Positions 25,654 through 34,811 of a stretch of 50,885 bases of DNA are shown here, one piece after another. The notes below the pieces were generated by a model. It was not told the origin of the DNA, searched no databases, and was given only the letters and a program-made list of their open reading frames with translations. Within the stretch, counting starts at the first letter, position 1. The number at the start of each line of letters is the position of its first letter. The translations under genes were made by a program, and so were the position numbers. The stretch is from an uncultured bacterium. Lineage in GTDB: Bacteria > Bacillota_I > Bacilli_A > RFN20 > CAG-826. The stretch covers positions 1 to 50,885 of the forward strand of contig CASFQR010000006.1 in the NCBI GenBank assembly GCA_949297275.1, in the 5' to 3' direction.

Positions 25654-25743
25654 ATGAAAACAAATAAGAAATTCCTCGCTATTATCAGTGCCTCTTTAGC
25701 GTTATTATCATTTCAAAGAAAAGAAAAGCGAATAATTAATTGA
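25654..25743 (+). CDS. 29-residue signal-peptide-only ORF, probable remnant
   Basis: An ATG with a strong AGAAGGAG ribosome binding site starts a 29-codon frame whose first 20 residues (MKTNKKFLAI...LLSF) look like a secretion signal: basic start and hydrophobic core. It then turns into a basic tail QRKEKRIIN and stops at TGA. It is directly below the CRE promoter and 25 bases before the surface CBM protein, which has its own ribosome binding site. The simplest reading is that a secreted protein gene lost its body by deletion and kept its start. A functional small membrane peptide is possible. Confidence 0.55.
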   Translation: MKTNKKFLAIISASLALLSFQRKEKRIIN

Positions 25744-25768
25744 TAAAATAGTAAGGAGATATCTAACA

Positions 25769-27334
25769 ATGGATAAATCTAAATTAATTAAATATCTAAC
25801 AGTTGGTTTCTTATCGATGAGTGCTTTAGCGGCCATTACCTTTTCAATGGTTTCTTTTACAAACGAAGAAAACAAAGTTGAAGTAGTAGCAGAAGAAACT
25901 AATATGCCGAATTTTGATCGGTTTGTCTATCTTCAACCTAGTGATGGTTGGAAGCTAGGTGACGAAAGATACGCTATTTGGTGCTTTGGTAGTTCAACAG
26001 GCGTGGCTGATGCTTTCGTTGATATGTATTGGAAGGATAATGATAACGGTTATGATATATATTACGCTGAGATTCCAGCCGATTATACGACAATCAATTT
26101 TGTTCGGATGAACGGGGATACCAGCGAAAATAATTGGGAGAATAAGTGGGATCAATCTGATAATATCACATTCACCGGTCGTCATATTTATTACAATAAT
26201 AATTTTAGTTATAGCGAAGAATACGCTAATGCTTATGTCGCCCCTTCAACCGAAACGGTTACAATTGATGTAAGCTATGATAGTAGCACCATTAATGGCG
26301 ATGTCTATGCTTATGTTTATACCACTAAGAAAAATGTCTATAATTTACCAGGAATTTATGTTTGGCCTGGTGTAAAAGTAGATGCGGGTGATGCGGTTAC
26401 ATTTTCAGATGATTATGACATGATTATCTTTAATAATGGTAGTGACCAGACTGCTGATTTATATGTCCCTGCTTTAATTAAAGAATCGCAAGATAAACAA
26501 GATGGTGTCGCACAATTTACCTATAATTTAACTGCTTATAATAATAGTAGTGCTACAGCATGTGGCTGGTGGGAAATTAATAGCGATGTTTTCCCTTCTT
26601 ACACCAGTGAGTATGCTCGCGTCTATGTCAAACGACCAGATACTTATACTAATCACTCAATTACTTCTTTACATTACTATAAAGAAGGCGTCGATGCCGA
26701 AGTGGCTGAAGGCGGATATATTGAATTTTCTAGTGGTGATTGGCAAGTCTATTTTAATGTTAAAATTGCCGATTTAATAGGTTCACAAGTTCAAGTTAAA
26801 ATTTATGATTCGCGTTCTGGATATAATAGTTATAGTACAACTGATAGTGATTATACTTATTCTAGTGGCGATAATGCTCAAGTTTATTATGCTAATGAGG
26901 ATTCTTCCTTGACGCGAGGTATTATTGATAATCCTGCACCTTCTTCGATGAGTGTTATTTTGGGCGGTTATTTTACCTGCTTAGAATCTTTAGATAATGG
27001 TTATGGTAATTTTGCGCAATTATCGCGAACTTGGCTTACTGATGATAGTGGTGACTTTAGAATCGATGATTCTTGGCAAAATACGATCATTAAGGATTTT
27101 GCTAATGGTGATATCACCTATAGTGGCGAAAGAAATAATACGGTTAAATTAATTGATAAATATAATAAAATGATGAATTTATATAATCAAAAGGTGAATG
27201 AATCTTCGGCGTTAATTGTCGCTAATTCGCCAATGATAGATCAAAATAGTTTCATTATCTTAATTGCCGTTTCTTTGGTGGCCATAGCTTCTATCTCTTT
27301 CTTAGTCATTCGCTTTAAGAAAAGACAAAATTAA
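25769..27334 (+). CDS. Membrane-anchored surface protein with starch-binding modules
   Basis: Extracellular protein of 521 residues: signal-like N-terminus (about 8-30), then at least two aromatic-rich modules resembling CBM26-type starch-binding domains (about 45-150, with Trp/Tyr in VYLQPSDGW and the WENKW area; and about 168-270, with YAYVYT...GIYVWPG), a third beta-rich module (about 285-375), a C-terminal region (about 395-480) and a membrane helix at about 492-514 ending RFKKRQN. No catalytic motif is visible. It probably holds starch or maltodextrin at the surface for the amylase and pullulanase encoded 5-11 kb downstream. AAGGAG precedes the ATG and the CRE promoter upstream links expression to sugar status. 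It ends in an intrinsic terminator. Confidence 0.8.
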   Translation: MDKSKLIKYLTVGFLSMSALAAITFSMVSFTNEENKVEVVAEETNMPNFDRFVYLQPSDGWKLGDERYAIWCFGSSTGVADAFVDMYWKDNDNGYDIYYAEIPADYTTINFVRMNGDTSENNWENKWDQSDNITFTGRHIYYNNNFSYSEEYANAYVAPSTETVTIDVSYDSSTINGDVYAYVYTTKKNVYNLPGIYVWPGVKVDAGDAVTFSDDYDMIIFNNGSDQTADLYVPALIKESQDKQDGVAQFTYNLTAYNNSSATACGWWEINSDVFPSYTSEYARVYVKRPDTYTNHSITSLHYYKEGVDAEVAEGGYIEFSSGDWQVYFNVKIADLIGSQVQVKIYDSRSGYNSYSTTDSDYTYSSGDNAQVYYANEDSSLTRGIIDNPAPSSMSVILGGYFTCLESLDNGYGNFAQLSRTWLTDDSGDFRIDDSWQNTIIKDFANGDITYSGERNNTVKLIDKYNKMMNLYNQKVNESSALIVANSPMIDQNSFIILIAVSLVAIASISFLVIRFKKRQN

Positions 27335-27356
27335 GACCATAAATATTTCCTAATTT

Positions 27357-27391
27357 AAATGACGAATCGCCTCGGTTCGTCATTTATTTTA
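27357..27391 (+). terminator. Intrinsic terminator after the starch-binding surface protein
   Basis: Perfect 10-base arms AAATGACGAA (27357-27366) and TTCGTCATTT (27376-27385) flank a 9-base loop and are followed by ATTTTA. Confidence 0.85.
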
Positions 27392-27415
27392 TCTAGATTT
27401 AGACAAAATATTATG

Positions 27416-27421
27416 TATAAT
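27416..27421 (+). promoter_or_regulatory. Candidate -10 for the Nudix-like gene
   Basis: TATAAT lies between the preceding terminator and the AGAGGA ribosome binding site of the next gene. The best -35 (TAGATT at 27394-27399, 16-base spacing) is weak, so only the -10 is well supported. Confidence 0.4.
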
Positions 27422-27444
27422 AATAATCGTTTAGAGGAAAAATT

Positions 27445-28101
27445 ATGAAAAAGAAACATGTTTATTTTGTAGGCGCGATTATTCATCAGGACAATAATAT
27501 TTTAATTATGCGGGAATTTGATCAGCCTTCTTTACCAACCCACCCCTATTTTTTCCCGGGGGCTAAGATGGTTAAACATGTCGCTCCTGATTTATTATTA
27601 ATTGAAGAACTTAAAGCTAAATATGGCTTCATGATTGCCATTGAAGAATATATTGGAGAATCAGTTGTTGAAACTCTCGATCAAATCGTCCATCTTCACG
27701 CTTATTACGCGCATTTTTTAACTAAACCCCATTTCAATCACAAACAAATCGATTATCGCTTTGTAAGTGTGAATGACCTCTTATCTTATTTCCTCGATTC
27801 AAATGATCATATCATCGCTGAACGCGTTTATTATTTTAATGATGTTTATAATCTTTCTTTACCTAGTATAAACAAAGATTATCGCTCTAACCAAGAATTA
27901 TGGTTTTATTATGAATCGTTACGCTACTACAAGAAACGCATGGTGAAAAAAGATTATGAAGATATCGTTAATTTAATTTACACTGATTGCGACAACAAAA
28001 AATTCCGTCAAGCTTATAAATGGATTTTAAAGCAAAATCATCTTGATTATAACGAATATCTAGATCATGTCGATTATCTTAATTATTTAAAGAAAAAATA
28101 A
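27445..28101 (+). CDS. Degenerate Nudix-fold protein
   Basis: Protein of 218 residues whose first 110 residues follow the Nudix layout: a first strand with VGAIIHQDNNILIMREFD, the FPGAKM entry and IEELKAKYGF where the Nudix box helix should be. Aligned to GX5EX7REUXEEXGU, the box lacks the key glutamates: the GE position is HV, and the REUxEE part reads EELKAK. The divalent-metal site for pyrophosphohydrolysis is therefore probably lost. The C-terminal half (about 125-218) is Tyr- and Lys-rich with no known domain. It could be a binding or regulatory protein. GAGG is present eight bases before the start and a lipoprotein gene follows five bases later. Confidence 0.6.
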   Translation: MKKKHVYFVGAIIHQDNNILIMREFDQPSLPTHPYFFPGAKMVKHVAPDLLLIEELKAKYGFMIAIEEYIGESVVETLDQIVHLHAYYAHFLTKPHFNHKQIDYRFVSVNDLLSYFLDSNDHIIAERVYYFNDVYNLSLPSINKDYRSNQELWFYYESLRYYKKRMVKKDYEDIVNLIYTDCDNKKFRQAYKWILKQNHLDYNEYLDHVDYLNYLKKK

Positions 28102-28106
28102 AAGAA

Positions 28107-28967
28107 ATGTTGAAATCTAAATTACCTTTAATAGCCTTTTTTATTTTACTTCCCTTCTTAAGTGGTTGCGAAAAAATTCCTTCTTATCATTTCCCGAATT
28201 CTAGTAGTAATTCCCATAACGATTTTTCTCATTCTAATTATGAAGAAAATATCGTTAAAGGTATTGGGGCCTCTCAATTAGCGGAAGCCATCGAACTCAC
28301 CAAAGAAAATTTAATTAATTTAAAGAACGCGAATGTTAATTACCAAATTGTTGATTATACGAATGATTTAGAATTAGTGACATATTATCTCAATTATGAA
28401 ATTCATCTATATAATAACGATGTGCGGGCGACGCTTTATGAGATTCCTTCCTTAATTGAAACTGGTAAACGCTTTGGAATCTATGATGAAGATAGTGCAT
28501 CTTTTTTAAAAGAAGAATATATCTTTATCGACGAAGGTTATCAAAATTATTTAAAGAGTGAAATTTATGGCAATAATAATTCCACAATTGAAATTATTAA
28601 AACCTCTTTATTAGGCGAATACGATATTTATCATTACGATAGTTTCTTTACTTTAGTGAGTCCCGAGTTATTAAAATCGCCACTAAGTGATGTGCAATAT
28701 TTTAAAGCTGGTTATTTAGCCGATGGGGCGATTTATGCCTCTTATTTAACTAGTAACACTTTAACTCACCAAGTGGGGAAAATCGAATTAATTATCCGCA
28801 ATAATTCTTTATCGCAATTAATTAGTTATCAAACGACTTATTTAGATGAATCATTATCGACAATTGTTAGTGAAGATAAATGCGAATATAATTATTCCAC
28901 TTTAAATAATGGCAATTTCTTAAATGTCCCGATTAATGAAGACGATTTAGCGAGCATTTATCAATGA
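28107..28967 (+). CDS. Putative lipoprotein, unknown function
   Basis: Protein of 286 residues with a lipoprotein signal: basic start, hydrophobic core and lipobox LSGC with C21 as the lipidation site. A Ser/Asn-rich linker follows (about 29-45). The mature part is mainly beta with many Tyr/Asn residues and no motif I recognise. Its early mature sequence EENIVKGIGASQLAEAI resembles EENINIVRGISLVDAQAV in the lipoprotein at 31247-32134, and both are about 290 residues long, so they may be distant paralogues. It sits between the Nudix-like gene and cardiolipin synthase, overlapping the latter by 4 bases. Confidence 0.75.
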   Translation: MLKSKLPLIAFFILLPFLSGCEKIPSYHFPNSSSNSHNDFSHSNYEENIVKGIGASQLAEAIELTKENLINLKNANVNYQIVDYTNDLELVTYYLNYEIHLYNNDVRATLYEIPSLIETGKRFGIYDEDSASFLKEEYIFIDEGYQNYLKSEIYGNNNSTIEIIKTSLLGEYDIYHYDSFFTLVSPELLKSPLSDVQYFKAGYLADGAIYASYLTSNTLTHQVGKIELIIRNNSLSQLISYQTTYLDESLSTIVSEDKCEYNYSTLNNGNFLNVPINEDDLASIYQ

Positions 28968-30538
28968 AAAAATTCTTTCGTTTATTCTTTGGCCGCTTCT
29001 TTTGGTTCGGTTTAATTATTTTAATTGAAATTATCTTATTTATTGCCTTTTTTGTCGTGCTAGAAACTTTGTTTTCGATTGATCCTTATATATACGCTAT
29101 CGCGGGTTTAGTCTTTAATTTTGTTGCCTTAGTGGTGATGATTTATATCATTTGGAGTTCAAAAAATTCTTCTTATAAAATCTCTTGGCTCTTCATTATT
29201 GGTCTAGTGCCTTATTTTGGGATCATTCTTTATATTTTATTTGCCAATAAAAACCAATTAAGCAAAAGACAAAAGAAGAAAATCGCGCCTTTTTTAGAAG
29301 CTAATAAAGCTTTAAATGCTCCGCAAAATGTTCTTGAAGAAATCAAAAAATATCCTGATGGCTATAAAGCAATTCACATGTCAAATTATATTTCTAAAGT
29401 CTCTCGCACAGGGATTTATAATAATACCAGCGCGAAATATTTTGCCTTAGGTGATGAGGCCTTTCCTATCATTTTAGCTGAACTAAAAAAAGCTAAACAT
29501 TATATCTATATGGAATATTTTATTATCGCTAAAGGGAAGATGTGGAATTCCATCTTAGATATTTTAAAAAGCAAAGTCTTAGAAGGTGTTGATGTGAGAG
29601 TAATTTATGATGATGTTGGTTCCATCTCCTATTTGCCAGGCTCTTATCCTAAACAATTAGAAAAATTTGGCATTAAATGTTTGGCCTTTAATAAATTTCG
29701 TCCCCTAATGGATATTAGGATGAATAATCGCGATCACAGGAAAATATTAGTAATCGATGGCTTTACTGGTTTTACTGGTGGCATCAATTTAGCGGATGAA
29801 TATATTAATGCTTATGAACGCTTTGGGCACTGGAAAGATAATTGTATCATGCTTAAAGGGAAAGCTGTCCAAGAATTAACCCGAATGTTTTTATCAACTT
29901 ATGGAGCTTTAGTTCATGATTTTAGTGAAATTAATAATCCGAAATATGCCTATAATTATTACATTAAAGAAGATAGTGCCTCATTATTTGATGGCTATAT
30001 TAATCCTTATAGTGATATTCCCTTTGATGATATCTCTTTAGGTCAAAAAGTTTATTTATCAATCATTAATCAGGCTGAAAATTATGTTTATATTACAACT
30101 CCTTATCTCATTTTAGACGAAGAGATGGAAAATGCTTTAATTAATGCCGCATTGCGCGGTGTGGAAGTCATCATTTTAACTCCCCATATTCCTGATAAAA
30201 AACTCGTCTATCAAGTCACGCGATCTTACTATCATAAATTAATTAATAATGGGGTTAAAATTTATGAATACACTCCAGGGTTTATTCATAGCAAAATGTT
30301 TATTTCGGATGAAAATGTTGGGACGATCGGAACGATTAATTTAGATTATCGCTCCCTTTATTTACATATGGAAAATGGTATTTATTTATATCGCTCAAGT
30401 GCTTTAAAAGCCATGAAGGAAGATTTCTTAAATACTCTAAAAATTAGTGAAGAAATTACCCCGACTAAATATCGCGCCTTAAAAAAATATAAAACTTTAT
30501 ATTGGACAATTTTGCGTTTATTTGCCCCTATGCTTTAG
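28964..30538 (+). CDS. cls: Cardiolipin synthase
   Basis: Phospholipase D superfamily enzyme of 524 residues joining two phosphatidylglycerol molecules into cardiolipin at the membrane. Two N-terminal helices (about 12-35 and 42-64) and the PLDc_N segment (about 72-95) precede two HKD motifs: H258-x-K260-x4-D265 and H442-x-K444-x4-D449. Both are followed by the expected GG/Gly-Thr and Asn residues (GGIN, GTIN). It overlaps the preceding lipoprotein gene by 4 bases and the convergent DUF308-like gene by 11 bases. Confidence 0.94.
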   Translation: MKKFFRLFFGRFFWFGLIILIEIILFIAFFVVLETLFSIDPYIYAIAGLVFNFVALVVMIYIIWSSKNSSYKISWLFIIGLVPYFGIILYILFANKNQLSKRQKKKIAPFLEANKALNAPQNVLEEIKKYPDGYKAIHMSNYISKVSRTGIYNNTSAKYFALGDEAFPIILAELKKAKHYIYMEYFIIAKGKMWNSILDILKSKVLEGVDVRVIYDDVGSISYLPGSYPKQLEKFGIKCLAFNKFRPLMDIRMNNRDHRKILVIDGFTGFTGGINLADEYINAYERFGHWKDNCIMLKGKAVQELTRMFLSTYGALVHDFSEINNPKYAYNYYIKEDSASLFDGYINPYSDIPFDDISLGQKVYLSIINQAENYVYITTPYLILDEEMENALINAALRGVEVIILTPHIPDKKLVYQVTRSYYHKLINNGVKIYEYTPGFIHSKMFISDENVGTIGTINLDYRSLYLHMENGIYLYRSSALKAMKEDFLNTLKISEEITPTKYRALKKYKTLYWTILRLFAPML

Positions 30539-31235
30539 AATCGATATCATTATCGATAACATCGCTTTCATCAATAATTTTATCGCGTTTACTAACTTGG
30601 TGATGATGAGAAATTAAGGTATCGATAAATAGAATAATTCCGCGTAAAAAGACGTAAAAACCTAAGACAATCATGATGATTAACATAATTGTCGCATCAG
30701 GTAATAGCGATAAAATAATTAACGCGACCGCAAAGATGATTTGAATAATAGCAGTGGTAATTTCATACCATTTTAAAGTATCACTATCTTGGCGAAGGTT
30801 ACTTAAGCGGAAGATGCCGCGGAATAAGCTGGCAAAAGCATAAAACATCAAAACCCAATAAAATAAATCGGTAATCGCAAATAATAAAGAATTAGTGAAA
30901 GATTCACCAGTAATTGCCCCAATCATGATGGCGTTAGTAATTAAAGAGATAGTTAGCATCACTGCTAAAAGGAGATTAATGACGCCATTAATTAATAAAT
31001 AGACATGATTGAAGCCATTTTTCTTATCGCGGCTATAGCGGTAAATACCAAAAGCCCCAGCTAAAATAAGGCCAACGATAAAGATGATGACATAAGCAAA
31101 GGTAGAAAAGGTTGGAAAAATCATCATTAAGACACCAACAAGCATTATAGCAATAGATGTTAAGATGCCTAAGATTTTATATTCTTTAATGGTAGCGATA
31201 ATTTTTTCCTTAGTAAAAAGTTGTTTTGTTTTCAT
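30528..31235 (-). CDS. DUF308/HdeD-like membrane protein
   Basis: Protein of 235 residues with about six membrane helices spread over residues 20-215 and short charged ends. The repeated two-helix units with small residues (AIMLVGVLMMIFP, FIVGLILAGAFGIYR, VLGFYVFLRGIILF) resemble the HdeD/DUF308 family, whose molecular function is not settled. AAGGAG precedes the ATG. It lies 11 bases behind the lipoprotein at 31247 and is probably cotranscribed with it; its 3' end overlaps cls. Confidence 0.7.
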   Translation of the reverse strand: MKTKQLFTKEKIIATIKEYKILGILTSIAIMLVGVLMMIFPTFSTFAYVIIFIVGLILAGAFGIYRYSRDKKNGFNHVYLLINGVINLLLAVMLTISLITNAIMIGAITGESFTNSLLFAITDLFYWVLMFYAFASLFRGIFRLSNLRQDSDTLKWYEITTAIIQIIFAVALIILSLLPDATIMLIIMIVLGFYVFLRGIILFIDTLISHHHQVSKRDKIIDESDVIDNDIDSKA

Positions 31236-31246
31236 ATTTTTTCTCC

Positions 31247-32134
31247 TTAAATCGTTGGTATTTCTTCTTTATTAAAATTTCCTAAATTTTCGTTACTTAA
31301 TGAGGTAACTCGCTCTTCGCTAGATAATAAGACCGGTGCTTCTAATGGTTCATTGCCAAAGATACCATAACCCGTTAAGATTTGCTCTCTTTCAATCATA
31401 TAATCAAGGGTATAATGCGTTTCATTATTTTCATTAGTAAAAGGTAAATAGCGATACATCGTATAAGAATTAGTTAAAGTTGGGACAGTTTGATTAGTAA
31501 AGGCAATGCGGAAAGTGCCTTCAGTTGATGTCGCGTATTCTTCGATAATAATTTCATCATTACTAGCAAAACCGTAAGTGGAAGAATCCCAATTAATATT
31601 ATTTTGTTGAATGATGTAGCCTAACGCAATTCGCGAAGCATAAGTCGATGCATCTAAAGTAAAATTATTGATGGTTATTTCTAAATCACCATAACCATAA
31701 TCATTCACAATCGTTTCTTCTAAATATGTATTATTTTCACCCGCTAAATAAATATTGGAAGTATATGCACTTACTTGATGCGCGGTTAAATAATTTCTTT
31801 CTTCGGTATAATCGATAACTTCATGCGTGACTTCATTTTGATAGCGATGGGCTTCCGCTAGGGAAGAGATTAAAATATTCGCATCACTTTCACTAGAAAA
31901 GGTGCCTAAATAATCGCGATAAAAGGTTTGGTAAGAATAAGAGACGCGTCTAGAATTAAAATAATCATAATTAGTGGAGGCATCACTAACGACAGCTTGG
32001 GCATCCACTAACGATATCCCGCGGACAATATTAATATTTTCTTCACTCCACCAAGACCATTTCATCGAAGTGCAACTCGCTAAGCATAGCGGCGATAAAG
32101 CAAATAAAAATAACAAGATTTTCTTAATTTTCAC
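31247..32134 (-). CDS. Putative lipoprotein, unknown function
   Basis: Protein of 295 residues starting at GTG, with lipoprotein signal and lipobox LASC (C21). The mature region is rich in Tyr, Asn and Ser. A helical segment (about 38-105) precedes a beta-rich region. No known domain was recognised. A faint similarity just after the lipidation region to the lipoprotein at 28107 is noted there. It is the first gene of a two-gene minus-strand operon with the DUF308-like membrane protein, and is divergent from the amylase operon. Confidence 0.72.
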   Translation of the reverse strand: MKIKKILLFLFALSPLCLASCTSMKWSWWSEENINIVRGISLVDAQAVVSDASTNYDYFNSRRVSYSYQTFYRDYLGTFSSESDANILISSLAEAHRYQNEVTHEVIDYTEERNYLTAHQVSAYTSNIYLAGENNTYLEETIVNDYGYGDLEITINNFTLDASTYASRIALGYIIQQNNINWDSSTYGFASNDEIIIEEYATSTEGTFRIAFTNQTVPTLTNSYTMYRYLPFTNENNETHYTLDYMIEREQILTGYGIFGNEPLEAPVLLSSEERVTSLSNENLGNFNKEEIPTI

Positions 32135-32251
32135 GCCTATATATTAACTCATTTTTTTAGATTTTACTATTAATAAGAACATTTATTTATCTTTTAGTTT
32201 TTGTCAATAAGTTAGTAAATAGTTTTTAGGAGAAAAGTCGCAAAATCATTA

Positions 32252-32280
32252 TTGAATAAATAATGATAAATTTTTATAAT
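32252..32280 (+). promoter_or_regulatory. Promoter of the starch-degradation operon
   Basis: TTGAAT (32252-32257) and TATAAT (32275-32280) are separated by 17 bases. The CRE site follows immediately downstream. Confidence 0.75.
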
Positions 32281-32293
32281 TACTAATAGATTA

Positions 32294-32307
32294 TGAAAGC
32301 GGTTTCA
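32294..32307 (+). promoter_or_regulatory. CRE (CcpA-type) site downstream of the amylase promoter
   Basis: TGAAAGCGGTTTCA matches TGWAANCGNTNWCA at every defined position and is close to a perfect palindrome. It lies just after the predicted transcription start (about 32287) and before the AAGGAG ribosome binding site, a position expected to cause carbon catabolite repression or MalR-type control. Confidence 0.87.
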
Positions 32308-32332
32308 TGTCAATTTAAAGAAGGAGTTTAAA

Positions 32333-34798
32333 ATGATGAAAAAGCGATTTTTATCTTTGCTTTCTTTAGTGTGCATTTCTTTATCGGCTTTAGCTAGTTG
32401 CGATGATCAAACCTCATCTAGTCAAGTTGATTCTAGCCCAGCAAGCGTCGAAGAAATAGCCGAATACGAAGATTGGATTAATTCTTGGAGCGAAGAGGGT
32501 CATTTATATATTCATTACCTTCGCGAAGGGGCTAGTGAAGCTGAATACGATAATTATGCGATTTGGATTTGGCAAAGTGCTCCGATTGATAGCGAAGGTT
32601 CTTTATGGGGCGCTTCTAATCCTGATGTCCAAAATTTATATAATTATATGTCAACATCTTGGATGGAGAATATTACCCCTAATGGTGGGAATGTCGATCA
32701 ATATGGCAAAATCATGGATATTGATATGACGCGAACGGATATTATCGGCGGTAATAGTGGCTCACCAGTTTCTTTAATTGACGCTGAGCGAGTTGGTTTT
32801 TTAATTTGCGATCAATCATCGATGGATGGTTCTAAGCATTGGACGAGTGATGGTGGTCGCGATACCTATATTAGCGATTTCCAAGACCATTTCCGTGAAA
32901 ATGGCTCTATGCATATTTTCTGCGTTAAAGGTTCAGTTAGTAATTTCTCTTTTTATAGTGAAGATCTTACTTCGATTGATAATCCGACGGTGGAGGACAC
33001 AACTGGGCAATATGCCTCGACTAGCGATGTTGAGTCATCAAATAGCTTATATACAAATAGTGTTACTTCTGATTCCTTTTCATCTTTAGGAGTAGGTTAT
33101 CAAATCTTTGTAGCTTCCTTCCGCGATAGTAATGGCGATGGTTTAGGTGATCTCCGCGGCATTATTGATTCTTTAGATTATTTAGAAGATTTAGGAGTGC
33201 AAACCTTATGGTTGACTCCGATTCAAACTAGTAGTTCTTATCATGGTTATGACACGATTGATTATTATGAAATTGATCCTAAATTTGGGACGCTTGATGA
33301 TTATCGTGAATTGATTTATGAGTGCCATAAGCGCGGCATCAAAATTATTATGGATTTAGTTTTAAATCATACTTCCACTAATAATATTTGGTTTACTAAA
33401 TCACAACGCGCGGAAAAAGGAACTGATCCTTATGGTAACCCAATAAATTACCGCAATCTTTACCACTGGAAATATCAAGGCACGAAAGTGCAATATTATG
33501 ATAAAGATTTAGGTCGCTACACCTCGATTAATGTTGAAGATCATCCTAATTGGTATCGCGATGGGGAATCAAATTATTACTACTATGGTAAATTTGGTTC
33601 CAATATGGCGGAATTAAATTACGATAATCAAGCGACGCGCGATTTTGTCATTTCCTTAGCGGCTTATTGGCTAGGCTTTGGCCTTGATGGTTTCCGCCTC
33701 GATGCTGTTAAGCATATCTATATGAAAGACGAAGTCGATGATACCGGTAATGATTTAATTGTCACCGATATCGCTGATAAGACTTATTATGACGAACAAT
33801 TATTCCAAGAAGTTACCGAAACGAATGATTATAGTTCCGATCTAACCAAAAATGTCAATTTTTGGAAAGAATTTGCTGTCGAATTAAAGAATTTATACCC
33901 AGATTGTTTCTTGGTCGGGGAAAACTTTGATGGTTATGGCGCGCGCATTGCCCCATATTATCAAGCTTTAGATTCCCAATTTGATTTTAGTTTATATTAT
34001 CATAACCAAGAATGGTTATTCCGTCATTTAAATGGGATGCATGCTTCTTATATGGCTGTTACCCAACCAAATGAAACTTATAATAAATTTAGTACTAGTA
34101 CTTCCACTAACATTGATAATGTTGGCTTAGTTAGTGGCGGCAATCGACCAGATTTCATTAATGGGGCCTTCACTTCTAATCACGATGTAGCTCGAGCAAT
34201 TAATCACATCAATTCATCAGATGGTAATCCTTATGATGTTCAAGGTAATGACTTAGAAATTAATCGGGCGAAGGTTCACGCTGCATCAACCATTTTAGCT
34301 CCTGGTATCTCCTGGATTTATTATGGCGATGAACTCGGGATGAGCGGCAACACCTTAAAACATGAAGAAATTTATGGCAACACGAATAATTTAGATATGT
34401 GGTATCGTCAACCCTTTAAGTGGGGTGAGGAAGAAATTACCACTGATTATACCTTTGGTGGTTATGAAATTAAGTGGGATGATTACAATCAAACACTCCC
34501 ATCTTTAAACGAACAAGAAACTGATTCTAATTCGATGTTAAATTATTATCGCGCTTTAAATGAAGTGAAAAAACTTTATGGCAAAAATGCTAAATATATT
34601 GGACATGAATTTCAGGCGAACACTGATGTTTTACATTATGAAATTAATAGCGATAATGGGGTATTTTATATCTATATTAACGCGGGCGAGAAAGCGCAGA
34701 ATGTTGAATTAAGGGGGGACACAAATGTCTGTTTAAATGGTTCAACTTCCACCCTTTTAGCCCCCTATGGGACAATTATTAGTTACACTTTAAAATAA
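32333..34798 (+). CDS. Lipoprotein alpha-amylase family (GH13) enzyme with CBM41-like domain
   Basis: Surface lipoprotein of 821 residues, lipobox LASC with C23. Residues about 55-200 resemble the CBM41/pullulanase-associated carbohydrate-binding domain (YIHYLREG, YAIWIW). The GH13 barrel begins near 255 (YQIFVASFRDSNGDGLGDL). Conserved regions: DLVLNH (341-346), nucleophile D457 in GFRLDAVKH, acid/base E530 in LVGENFD, and D618 in TSNHD. The YQIFVxSFxDSNGDGxGDLxG opening is typical of alpha-amylases and oligo-1,6-glucosidase relatives, so cleavage of alpha-1,4-glucans outside the cell is likely. AAGGAG precedes the start. It is the first gene of a CRE-controlled operon with a pullulanase. 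Confidence 0.93.
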   Translation: MMKKRFLSLLSLVCISLSALASCDDQTSSSQVDSSPASVEEIAEYEDWINSWSEEGHLYIHYLREGASEAEYDNYAIWIWQSAPIDSEGSLWGASNPDVQNLYNYMSTSWMENITPNGGNVDQYGKIMDIDMTRTDIIGGNSGSPVSLIDAERVGFLICDQSSMDGSKHWTSDGGRDTYISDFQDHFRENGSMHIFCVKGSVSNFSFYSEDLTSIDNPTVEDTTGQYASTSDVESSNSLYTNSVTSDSFSSLGVGYQIFVASFRDSNGDGLGDLRGIIDSLDYLEDLGVQTLWLTPIQTSSSYHGYDTIDYYEIDPKFGTLDDYRELIYECHKRGIKIIMDLVLNHTSTNNIWFTKSQRAEKGTDPYGNPINYRNLYHWKYQGTKVQYYDKDLGRYTSINVEDHPNWYRDGESNYYYYGKFGSNMAELNYDNQATRDFVISLAAYWLGFGLDGFRLDAVKHIYMKDEVDDTGNDLIVTDIADKTYYDEQLFQEVTETNDYSSDLTKNVNFWKEFAVELKNLYPDCFLVGENFDGYGARIAPYYQALDSQFDFSLYYHNQEWLFRHLNGMHASYMAVTQPNETYNKFSTSTSTNIDNVGLVSGGNRPDFINGAFTSNHDVARAINHINSSDGNPYDVQGNDLEINRAKVHAASTILAPGISWIYYGDELGMSGNTLKHEEIYGNTNNLDMWYRQPFKWGEEEITTDYTFGGYEIKWDDYNQTLPSLNEQETDSNSMLNYYRALNEVKKLYGKNAKYIGHEFQANTDVLHYEINSDNGVFYIYINAGEKAQNVELRGDTNVCLNGSTSTLLAPYGTIISYTLK

Positions 34799-34811
34799 GG
34801 AGCACTTAGCG

